A stretch of DNA of 31,538 bases, from positions 1-31,538 of IMG/VR virus record IMGVR_UViG_3300044823_000292, one strand, 5' to 3'. Numbering within the stretch: the stretch's first letter is position 1; every line of letters starts with the position of its first letter. Position numbers and translations under genes: made by a program. The stretch comes from a virus. The notes under the pieces were generated by a model. It was given only the letters and a program-made list of their open reading frames with translations, was not told the DNA's origin and searched no databases. This document shows positions 8,479 through 15,075 of the stretch, in pieces.

Positions 8479-10580
8479 GGAATTAGCCCTTTGAATGCCT
8501 GCGCCACGGAGCCGCCCGTGTCGCACTGCTTCAGCATGATGTTGATCACGCTGTCCTCCAGGCTTCCGCCGCCGCTGAGCGATGTGGAACCCACCGTCAT
8601 CGGCGCGCCCTGATTGTTGAGAATCACCTGGATTCCAGCACCTCCCGGTGCGCCTTTGCCGGTCTGCATCAGGCTGGCCGCCGCCGTGGCCACCGTGCCA
8701 GCGCCCGCGCCCACGCCTCCGTTGGAGGTCGGGGCTGCCGGCTTCTTCTTGAAGAAACCGAGCGCATCGCCCAGCAGTCCGCCGACGCCCATCACGCCGG
8801 TGCGGCTGCCTTTTCCGCCGCCGGACTTTGAACCATCGCCGAAGAGTTGGCCCATCACGCCCTGCTCCGCCAGCCGCCCGGCCTCGCGCTCCAGGTTCTT
8901 GCCGATGGATTTCCAGACGTTGTCCCACTTCTCGCTCATGCTGAAGAGCGGGTCGAAGACGGCGTGCGCAATGCCCTGCGCGGCCTGGCTCACCTCTTTG
9001 CTCTGCTTCTGCATGGCCTCCATGGTGCGCGTGATCTCGGTCTCGATCCCGGCGTAGGCATCGCGGCCCGCCGCGCCATAGCTGGCGTACTGCGCTGCCA
9101 GCGCTTGCAGCTCCTTCAACTCCTCGGCGCGGGCGTCCTGCAATTGCTTGGCGGCGTCGCGCTGGCTCAATGTGCCTGCCAGCTCGCGCTGTTGGATGTT
9201 GTCGGTGACGATCCCCGCGTTGCTCTCGATGGCATCGCCCTTTAGGTCCAGTGCCTGCAGCGCCTCGGTCTGCTGGCGCAGCTTCTCCTGCGCGGCCATC
9301 TTCGCGCCCATCTGCGGGTCGATGATTCCACCGGGAGCGGCCTCGGGATGTTCCAGGGCGTGCAGCTCCTCCAGCGCCGAGTGCTGCCGCGCGCGCATCT
9401 CTGCCGCCACTCCCGCATCGATCGGGATTCCCGGTTCAGCCGCGGCCTTTGCTGTGCGCCCACCCTTGCCGCCCCCCCCTCCAGGGGGCGGTTTGATTCC
9501 GGAACCCGAGGGGGGTGCTATCGGCACATTGGCGCCGGGCGCCGGAGTGCGGCCATAGGCAATATCCGCCAGCGCATTGGCCTTTGCCTGATATAAGTCC
9601 GAGTCTGCTTTGTTTTGATCGCCGGTTGCTAAATCGCGTTTACGCGCCGCCCCGAACTCGGTCTCGCCGAGTCCCTTATTTACAACATACTTCATCGCCT
9701 CGTAGCTGGCCATGGCTCCATAGATAGACGAGGCCATAAAAGCGAAGGTTTTGCCGATGTGCTGACCCGCCTCATTGAAGCCATTCATTGCGGGCATTCC
9801 ACCGCTCATCACGCCAAACATCTGCGTCAGGGATGGCGTCAGGCCATCGGTCAGCGCAACCTCCGCGCCCTGAATATGCTCCGTCACATCCTTCAGCTTT
9901 GCATTTAGCTCGGCAAGGTGCTTGGCGTGTAACTCGTCAATGTAGACGCCCGCATCCTGCGCCTTCTGCTTCAGTTCGTCGAAGTGCTGCGCCAGATCCA
10001 TGATCACTGGGATAGAGTCGGAGCCGCCGCGGCCCATCAGCGCCATGGCAATCTGCAGTCGACGGGCCGGTGCGTCTGTGGCGTTCATGGCTGCGCTGAG
10101 CTTATGGAAGACGATGTCCAGCGCATCGGTGCGGCCCACAACATCCTTGGCGTTGATGCCAATGGACTGGAAGGCGGCCGAGAGTTTTTTGTTGCCATCG
10201 GCAGCATCGGCCAGGTTCTTGCCCATGCGGCTGACGCCCAGATTCATGCGGTCGAAGTCGGTATTTGTTACATCGGCGGCATAATGAAGAACAGAGAGCG
10301 TGCCCACTGCGATGCCGGTGCGCTGACTTGCCTTGGTGAGCTGCTCACCAAACTCGGCAGCGCTGGTGACGGCGTTCTTGAGTGTGCTGATGATCTGTTG
10401 CAGCCCGATGGTGATACCGGCGGCGGCGAGGCCCTGCGTCAGCGTCTTGCCGATGCTGCCCAGTGAGGCGGATGTCTCGTTGGCGGCCGTCTTGGTCTGC
10501 GCCATGTGTTTCTGAATGGCCGCGAAGACCGCGCCGGTATCGTCCTTGCCGCTGACCACTACCACTACGCCGTTAGCCAT
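8475..10580 (-). CDS. Tail tape measure protein
   Basis: The 701-residue product is helix-rich with a hydrophobic stretch near residues 45-75, a conserved-looking core (FGEQLTKASQRTGIAVGTLSVLHYAAD), a Gly/Pro-rich linker near 350-385, and long Ala/Gln/Glu-rich coiled-coil segments (~395-545). The C-terminal part has FDPLFSMSEKWDNVWKSIGKNLEREAGRLAEQ, a motif common in siphophage tape measures. Using the usual ~1.5 angstrom per residue rule, the tail would be about 100 nm, at the short end for siphophages. The ATG at 10580 has AAGGAG upstream and lies inside the last codons of the chaperone frame, indicating coupling. Its 3' end overlaps the converging plus-strand moron by four bases. Confidence 0.92.
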   Translation of the reverse strand: MANGVVVVVSGKDDTGAVFAAIQKHMAQTKTAANETSASLGSIGKTLTQGLAAAGITIGLQQIISTLKNAVTSAAEFGEQLTKASQRTGIAVGTLSVLHYAADVTNTDFDRMNLGVSRMGKNLADAADGNKKLSAAFQSIGINAKDVVGRTDALDIVFHKLSAAMNATDAPARRLQIAMALMGRGGSDSIPVIMDLAQHFDELKQKAQDAGVYIDELHAKHLAELNAKLKDVTEHIQGAEVALTDGLTPSLTQMFGVMSGGMPAMNGFNEAGQHIGKTFAFMASSIYGAMASYEAMKYVVNKGLGETEFGAARKRDLATGDQNKADSDLYQAKANALADIAYGRTPAPGANVPIAPPSGSGIKPPPGGGGGKGGRTAKAAAEPGIPIDAGVAAEMRARQHSALEELHALEHPEAAPGGIIDPQMGAKMAAQEKLRQQTEALQALDLKGDAIESNAGIVTDNIQQRELAGTLSQRDAAKQLQDARAEELKELQALAAQYASYGAAGRDAYAGIETEITRTMEAMQKQSKEVSQAAQGIAHAVFDPLFSMSEKWDNVWKSIGKNLEREAGRLAEQGVMGQLFGDGSKSGGGKGSRTGVMGVGGLLGDALGFFKKKPAAPTSNGGVGAGAGTVATAAASLMQTGKGAPGGAGIQVILNNQGAPMTVGSTSLSGGGSLEDSVINIMLKQCDTGGSVAQAFKGLIP

Positions 10581-10967
10581 CGTTGCGCTCCTTCTTCAAT
10601 CTTGCCTTGCGCGCGGCAAAGAACGCACTTGCGGCCTCGTGCGCGCTGCCAAACTCTACCGGCGCCCCCCGCTGCTTGCGCGGCTTTAGCCCCAGCAGAT
10701 CTCCGGGAGTCAGCACTGGATGGTCCTTTGGAGTATATGGCAGCAGAAAGAGGTGGCCGAGCCACGCGGCCTCGCGGTGCAGGTTCTCGCGCTCGCGCGC
10801 CACGCGCTCATGGTATCCGGTGAGCATCAACACCAGCTCGCTGTATTGCAGCCGGTAGAACTCTGTTGGCGCGATGGCCATCTCTCCGCAGACGATGCGG
10901 AAGGCGTCCTCCCAGGTGAATGGCTTGGCCTTGCGTTTGCGCCCCGCGCCGCGCCGGCGGGGGCTTA
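10573..10967 (-). CDS. Tail assembly chaperone, frameshift extension (gpT-like)
   Basis: This segment is read in the -1 frame relative to the gpG-like gene. It carries KPFTWEDAFRIVCGEMAIAPTEFYRLQYSEL, a pattern of the second tail assembly chaperone domain. The frame contains an ATG at 10881, but the conserved-looking TWEDAFRIVCGE segment lies upstream of it with no start codon, and the frame stays open back into the end of the gpG-like gene. It is therefore most probably made only as a gpG-T fusion by -1 ribosomal frameshifting, as in lambda. The fusion would be about 251 residues. It ends eight bases inside the start of the tape measure gene, its expected client. Confidence 0.8.
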
Positions 10968-11327
10968 GGCTTCCCCCTTGGGGTCGTCTCCGTAGTACTG
11001 ATTGAGCGCGTCACCCATCTGCAGCACGGCCTGGGTGATCCACTTGCGCCGCGCCAGCAGCTTGCCCACGTCGTCGACGGTCAACGTCTCGCCGTGCGCG
11101 CGGGCGTCATCCTGCAGGGCGGCCCACAGATACACGCGCAGGTTTTCCAGGTTGACATCGAGCGACCGGCTGACTTCGCCCGTCTTCTCGTCCTTATGCT
11201 CGCCAACCGTCTCCCACAGCGCGCAGTCGCGGCCACCCGCCCCGCGAATCAGGATCTCAGTATTGAGGTTGAAGACAAGCTGGCGCCGGCGGTCGAAGTC
11301 AACATAGATGGGCGTCTTCTGGATCAT
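10965..11327 (-). CDS. Tail assembly chaperone (gpG-like)
   Basis: A 120-residue protein starting MIQKTPIYVDFDRRRQLVFNLNTEI, with LWAALQDDAR and TVDDVGKLL segments, in the slot between major tail protein and tape measure. Proteins here coat the tape measure during tail assembly. The pattern VDFDRRRQLVFNLNTE resembles first-frame chaperones of many siphophages. The ATG at 11327 has AAAGGT upstream. Larger open frames extend upstream in this frame but run through the antisense of the hairpin and major tail gene and are not credible. The last codons, GAC CCC AAG GGG GAA GCC TAA, contain the slippery G run. Confidence 0.8.
   Translation of the reverse strand: MIQKTPIYVDFDRRRQLVFNLNTEILIRGAGGRDCALWETVGEHKDEKTGEVSRSLDVNLENLRVYLWAALQDDARAHGETLTVDDVGKLLARRKWITQAVLQMGDALNQYYGDDPKGEA
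10973..10977 (-). promoter_or_regulatory. Candidate -1 frameshift slip site
   Basis: On the minus strand the codons AAG GGG GAA contain a run of five G just four codons before the gpG-like stop. A tRNA-Gly on GGG can re-pair perfectly with GGG one base back, after which reading continues through the conserved gpT-like frame. It is not a canonical XXXYYYZ heptamer, so P-site slippage is the likelier mechanism. A stem may form in the GC-rich stretch just downstream. Confidence 0.6.
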
Positions 11328-11359
11328 GGCGGGCACCTTTCGGCACGTTCGGCGTGGAA

Positions 11360-11394
11360 GAGGGGTGGCGCCCATGCCCGTAGCGCCACCCCTC
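11360..11394 (-). terminator. Strong hairpin downstream of the major tail gene
   Basis: Perfect 12-base arms (11360-11371 and 11383-11394, GAGGGGTGGCGC and complement) enclose an 11-base loop. It lies in the 143-base gap between the major tail gene and the chaperone gene. There is no U-tract on the minus strand, so it is not a classical intrinsic terminator; it could be a partial attenuator or an mRNA 3'-end stabiliser that favours major tail protein over the tape measure and tip genes. Confidence 0.65.
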
Positions 11395-11450
11395 CGTTTG
11401 CTGCGATTCGCTGTCTGGTCCAGAAGCCGCTCTTGAGCAGCCGACCAAGT

Positions 11451-11486
11451 CGCTACTGCGCGGCATCTCGTTACTGCGCGGCGACC
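11451..11486 (-). repeat. 18-bp imperfect tandem duplication across the major tail stop codon
   Basis: Two adjacent 18-base units share 13 of the first 14 bases. On the minus strand each contains GCCGCGCAG followed by a stop (TAA, then TAG), so the end of the major tail gene and its stop were duplicated. Confidence 0.6.
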
Positions 11487-12202
11487 GAGAACGCGCCCGC
11501 GCCCTTCAGTGTGATCGACACGCCCTGCAGGTCGGTGTTCTTGCCGTCCCACTTGAAGTCGCCGAGCACCACCGGGCCAATGTACGAATCGACGCCGGAG
11601 CCGCTGGACTGTGTCGGGAACATCGTGATGGTGAGAGGCGTCTTGTTGAGGATGGCCGCGAGCAACGCCTCCTGCGATGCATCGCCGGCGATGTAGTCGA
11701 GCTTGGCGGTCCCGCTGAAGTCGAGCAGCCCATACATCCGCTGCTTCCATCCGCCGCTGCCGTGGTCCGTGGAGTCGAGCTCCTCTGCCGTGAATCCGCC
11801 GTCCACTTCCTTGAGCCCGGCCACGATCACCAGCGCCCCGCCGGCCGGCGGCACATAGCCAAGCTGCGCCTTGTATCCCTGCAGCTTGCAGGGCACCAGC
11901 GAGACGGCCGTGACCGTGACGGTGCCCGTTCCGGTGGCGGTATTGAAGGCGGCCTCACCGGCCACGTCGGGGGTATAGGTCACGGTGAGTGTGTCGGTGC
12001 CCACCACAAGCGAGGACCCAGGCACGACAATGGTCGCCGAGCCGGACGCCAGCACAGCCGCGGACGACGCATACGTTCCACTGGTGATCTTCACCGAGCC
12101 GGTAGGCGTCCCCGTGCTGGTCAGTACAATGGCCACGGAGGTTGCCTGGTTGGCGGCAATGGTGGAGGGTGTGGCTGTGACAGCAATGGTCGGGGTATAC
12201 AT
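11471..12202 (-). CDS. Major tail (tube) protein with N-terminal Ig-like domain
   Basis: The 243-residue protein has two parts. Residues ~1-100 (TPTIAVTATPSTIAANQATSV ... TPTGSVKITSG ... LVVGTDTLTVTYTPD) form a bacterial Ig-like (Big-type) domain. Residues ~100-243 contain KLQGYKAQLGYVPPAGG, DGGFTAEELDSTDHGSGGWKQ and ILNKTPLTITMFP...LGDFKWDGKNTDLQGVSITLKGAG, matching tube proteins of the lambda gpV type (TIDVTDHDS-like segment and C-terminal LKGSG ending). The Ig domain is at the N-terminus, whereas lambda gpV carries its Ig domain at the C-terminus. Such domains decorate the tail surface and may bind carbohydrates. ATG at 12202 is preceded by AAGGGAGA at about eight bases, a strong site fitting high expression. 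A hairpin follows the gene. Confidence 0.85.
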   Translation of the reverse strand: MYTPTIAVTATPSTIAANQATSVAIVLTSTGTPTGSVKITSGTYASSAAVLASGSATIVVPGSSLVVGTDTLTVTYTPDVAGEAAFNTATGTGTVTVTAVSLVPCKLQGYKAQLGYVPPAGGALVIVAGLKEVDGGFTAEELDSTDHGSGGWKQRMYGLLDFSGTAKLDYIAGDASQEALLAAILNKTPLTITMFPTQSSGSGVDSYIGPVVLGDFKWDGKNTDLQGVSITLKGAGAFSVAAQ

Positions 12203-12225
12203 GGTCGAATTCTCCCTTACGGCGG

Positions 12226-12678
12226 TTAGCTCGGGTACGTTTTGTTGATGCTGGGATCGTCCCTGCCTACTTCCACATTCACGCAAACGGTAATATCCAC
12301 GCAAACTTGGTCACTTGCGCTCTTGTCGAGGTAGCCCATCTCGACCTCTTCCACCCGCGCATCGCTGACAATTTCGCCCAGCGTGGGGTCGCGGCGGATG
12401 CACTGCCAGGCCCACAACACCAGCGGGTCCACGGCAACATCGACCTCGCTGGTGGCGGCGGTGTATGCGCGGACGATGATCTTGGCCTCGGTGGAGGCGC
12501 TGTCGTTGGCGCAGGCGTAGGTGATGCTGATTCGGGTGGGGAAGAGGTTCAGCGCGGACTCGGCGACGCCCACCGCCTCGAAGCGCGCGCGCCAGGTGAC
12601 GGCGGGCGAGCCGGTGGCGTTGAGCGCGGCCAGCAGATTGCTGACCGCTTGCGTCCAGATTGTCATGCGTCCCGCCAC
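12226..12678 (-). CDS. Tail terminator protein, gpU-like
   Basis: This ~150-residue alpha/beta protein sits directly before the major tail gene, the standard place for the tail terminator that stops tube polymerisation and joins tail to head. It starts with an amphipathic IWTQAVSNLLAALNAT helix and ends with a strand and VEVGRDDPSINKTYPS, a plausible terminator-like C-terminus. The frame opens at GTG (12678), directly after the stop of the SSB gene, with GGAG six bases before it; ATG at 12666 is a credible alternative. Assignment depends on size, layout and position. Confidence 0.7.
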   Translation of the reverse strand: MAGRMTIWTQAVSNLLAALNATGSPAVTWRARFEAVGVAESALNLFPTRISITYACANDSASTEAKIIVRAYTAATSEVDVAVDPLVLWAWQCIRRDPTLGEIVSDARVEEVEMGYLDKSASDQVCVDITVCVNVEVGRDDPSINKTYPS

Positions 12679-13044
12679 TTACGTCTCCGTCGGCACCGGC
12701 GTCGGGCCCGTGCCATTTCCATTCAACAACACCAGCTCCTCGGCCACGATATTGGTGCGCCAGCGCTTGGTCTGAGATTCGTCCTCATACGTCGTTGTGC
12801 GCAAGCGTCCGGAGATGTAGACCTGCGAGCCTTTGCGCAGAAACTTTTCAGAGATCTCCGCCAGCCGGCCGAAGAGAACAACGAGGTGCCACTCCGTGTG
12901 ATCGACCCACTTTTCGCCCTGCTTCTTCTTCTCGTTGGTCGCCAGCGTCAGGTTCGCCACCAGCGTTCCGCTCGCCAGCTTCCTCATCTCCGGCGACTTT
13001 CCCACGTTGCCGAGCAACGCTACATGGTTGACTCCCCTGCTCAT
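12679..13044 (-). CDS. ssb: Single-stranded DNA-binding protein
   Basis: A 121-residue SSB of the bacterial OB-fold type: NHVALLGNVGKSPEMRKLASGTLVANLTLATN, then WHLVVLFGRLAEISEKFLRKGSQVYISGRLRT and a closing RTNIVAEELVLL strand. These are the characteristic family blocks. The C-terminal tail is very short (NGNGTGPTPVPTET) and lacks the acidic DDDIPF-like tip that recruits host repair and replication proteins, as in some phage SSBs. It would coat ssDNA during phage replication or recombination. ATG at 13044 has GAGGGGG upstream. It is embedded among head-tail genes, between the neck protein and the tail terminator, not with the replication genes 12-18 kb away. Confidence 0.95.
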   Translation of the reverse strand: MSRGVNHVALLGNVGKSPEMRKLASGTLVANLTLATNEKKKQGEKWVDHTEWHLVVLFGRLAEISEKFLRKGSQVYISGRLRTTTYEDESQTKRWRTNIVAEELVLLNGNGTGPTPVPTET

Positions 13045-13106
13045 ACGTCACCCCCTCGGCCCTTGGCAGCATTCGGTTGGTCAATCGGACCGCATCGCTC
13101 ATTCGG

Positions 13107-13406
13107 CTAACTCGCTGGTTTCAGATACATCTCGGTGATTTGCATATCGCGCTGCTCTGGCAGTTCTTTTACTGTGTAGGCAACCCCGCCGACCGTAATG
13201 GCATCCATTGGTTTTGGAACCGAACTGAATGCATTGTATGGAACGCGCAGGATAACTGTGCTGCGCTCGAATCCACCGGGCCCCTCGCCATGCATGAACA
13301 TGTCGGTGGTGGTGTCTAGGATTCCGTTGGCAGTCTGACCTTCATAGACAACGGCGACGCCGAAGTCGGCGGTAAACACTCCGAGATCGGCGTCGCCGAA
13401 GGCCAT
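13107..13406 (-). CDS. Head-tail connector / neck protein, gpFII-like
   Basis: A 99-residue, beta-rich protein (MAFGDADLGVFTADFG...DAITVGGVAYTVKELPEQ...EMYLKPA) located between capsid and tail terminator genes. Small proteins in this slot with a D.l...g..y.V strand near the C-terminus are neck proteins like lambda gpFII that receive the tail. ATG at 13406 has AAGGGAG nine bases upstream, overlapping the stop of the preceding 58-aa gene. Assignment is by size, layout and position. Confidence 0.65.
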   Translation of the reverse strand: MAFGDADLGVFTADFGVAVVYEGQTANGILDTTTDMFMHGEGPGGFERSTVILRVPYNAFSSVPKPMDAITVGGVAYTVKELPEQRDMQITEMYLKPAS

Positions 13407-13420
13407 GGCAGGCGGCTCCC

Positions 13421-13597
13421 TTACTTCTTTGCGCCGGGCGCGATGTATTCCACAACGCGGTTGAGGTGTTTGTTGTACTTGAAATCGTGCGGAGAGAGTT
13501 CAACGATGTCGCCGGCGGCGTGCTCTTCACCGTCAAACATCATGCTGATCAGCAGCTTCGCCCTGATGGGTGCAGTCTTGGTATTCAGTCCAAGCAT
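13421..13597 (-). CDS. Small 58-aa protein of the head module
   Basis: A short gene starting MLGLNTKTAPIRAKLLISMM and ending VVEYIAPGAKK. The centre reads DGEEHAAGDIVELSPHDFKYN, a pattern (charged strand, H.aGDiveL, helix, C-terminal strand) seen in very small phage head-module proteins of unknown role (DUF7210-like). ATG at 13597 has GAGGA upstream at about nine bases and its TAA leads into the ribosome site of the neck gene. It lies between the capsid hairpin and the neck gene. Function unknown; a decoration, head completion or chaperone role is possible. Confidence 0.75.
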   Translation of the reverse strand: MLGLNTKTAPIRAKLLISMMFDGEEHAAGDIVELSPHDFKYNKHLNRVVEYIAPGAKK

Positions 13598-13628
13598 GGA
13601 TTTTTTCCTCGTGATGTGGGATTTGCGT

Positions 13629-13665
13629 GGCGGCCCCGATCTCGGTTGTGAGAATCAGGGCCGCC
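13629..13665 (-). terminator. Hairpin downstream of the major capsid gene
   Basis: Arms GGCGGCCC (13629-13636) and GGGCCGCC (13658-13665) pair perfectly, with a further TCTC/GAGA pairing inside the loop. It lies in the 95-base gap just after the capsid stop codon. There is no U-tract, so it is a candidate attenuator or RNA-stabilising element, not a proven terminator. Confidence 0.6.
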
Positions 13666-13692
13666 CGTTCATCTGTGCGTTTTGTGGTTGGA

Positions 13693-15075
13693 TTAGTTGA
13701 CCGCTGCCTTTAGGGTGGCGGCGAAGGCGGCGATGTGGCGGATTGCGATGTCGTGCAGCGACCGCATGGTGAGCACGATGGCTCCCGATCCGGCCTGAGT
13801 GTACGGATCGTAGACTACCTCGACAGCGCCCCAGTCCGCGAAGACCATCTGGCTGAAGTCGCCGAAGATTGCCGCATGCAGGCAAGAGCTGGCGCCACCG
13901 GAAGACAGGTTCTGCGGGAGTTGGTTGGTGACGCCGGCCTTATAGCCCAGCGGCCCCTCTTCCAGCCCGCTCGGATCGTGCGAGCCTTCCTTCCAGATGG
14001 GCTCGGAGATGAGCGTTCCGGTGCTGTTGGTGAACTTCGGCGTGCCCTTCAGCAAGCCGCGAACGCCCGGGGTGAACATCCATCCCGAGGTGGCGGCATC
14101 CGCATCTGCGGCGGCGACCGTGGTCTCGAAGCTGATGAGGTCCAGGTACGTCAGCGGGTTGCCGGTGGAGGTCAACGCCGTGCCGGTGGGGGTGATGGTG
14201 GCCAGGCTGCCGGTATGCAGAATGCCGGTGGGCGATCCACTGCCGTTTCCGTTGATGGAGGCGTAGTCGAGCGCGAGGTTGCGGATCTTGTTGAAGTCCG
14301 CCCGCATCAGCGCTTCCACATCGGGCGAGGTGCTTGCCAGCAACTCGATGTCGATGGCCGACTGCGTGGTTCCGCGGTGCGGCGTCACAGACACGAAGTC
14401 CATGGTGAGATCGGAGGCCGTGACCGACTGGCCTTCTGTCGTCCACTGCCAGGTGCCCGCTCCGCTCTGCCGCGGCAGGCGAACGACGCCCTGCAGCGCT
14501 CCCAGCGTGCGTGCGCCCAGCGCAATGGCGCGCGGACGGTGCCGGAGCAGCTCGATGACTTCGGGATGCGTGATCGTCTCCACCGCTGCCGACTCGGAGG
14601 TGATTGCGAGCTGGCCGCTGCCGGAGTTGATTGCCTGCGTGCCCAGCGCGCGGGTCAGGGCGTTCAGCGGGACGAAGACGCCCGGCGTGGCCAGCCCGAG
14701 CCGCTTGGCGATCGCGGTGGACATCTCGCGCTCGTATCCGGCCTCGTGCTTGCCGTCGAACGTGCCCGGCTTCGCCTGGTTGACGACGGAACGCAGCAGG
14801 TTGATCAGCGAATAGCCCTTCTGCTCGCGCCGCGAGCCTTCGGAGAAGGTTGCGTCGCCGGCGGTGCCGACCTTGCTGACATCGTTGGCCGCAATGATCT
14901 TGCGGGTCACGACATCCTTGAAGGCGTCTGCCGTGGTGTTTTCGGCGATGGCCTTCTGGGCCTCGTCGATGTTGACGTACTTGCGGAAGTCCTTGTCGGT
15001 CGCAACGGCCATAATCTCTGTCCGTCGCGCGAGTTCAAGCTCGTTCGCGTTGGGTGTTACAGCCGTTTCGGCCAT
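13693..15075 (-). CDS. Major capsid protein from internal start (nested, same frame)
   Basis: Within the protease-capsid frame, ATG at 15075 (MAETAVTPNANEL) is preceded by AAAGGAG with seven bases spacing, one of the best ribosome sites in the window. Starting here gives a 460-residue protein with a delta-domain-like helical N-terminus and the whole HK97 fold, the normal size for an HK97-type capsid precursor. The likely outcome is abundant free capsid protein plus a minority of protease-capsid fusion. The sequence shows the site; use of both starts is an inference. Confidence 0.75.
   Translation of the reverse strand: MAETAVTPNANELELARRTEIMAVATDKDFRKYVNIDEAQKAIAENTTADAFKDVVTRKIIAANDVSKVGTAGDATFSEGSRREQKGYSLINLLRSVVNQAKPGTFDGKHEAGYEREMSTAIAKRLGLATPGVFVPLNALTRALGTQAINSGSGQLAITSESAAVETITHPEVIELLRHRPRAIALGARTLGALQGVVRLPRQSGAGTWQWTTEGQSVTASDLTMDFVSVTPHRGTTQSAIDIELLASTSPDVEALMRADFNKIRNLALDYASINGNGSGSPTGILHTGSLATITPTGTALTSTGNPLTYLDLISFETTVAAADADAATSGWMFTPGVRGLLKGTPKFTNSTGTLISEPIWKEGSHDPSGLEEGPLGYKAGVTNQLPQNLSSGGASSCLHAAIFGDFSQMVFADWGAVEVVYDPYTQAGSGAIVLTMRSLHDIAIRHIAAFAATLKAAVN

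Noticed and set aside
11328-11750. Upstream extension of the gpG-like chaperone frame
   Set aside because: Arg/His-rich and runs through the hairpin and major tail gene; ATG 11327 with its ribosome site is preferred.
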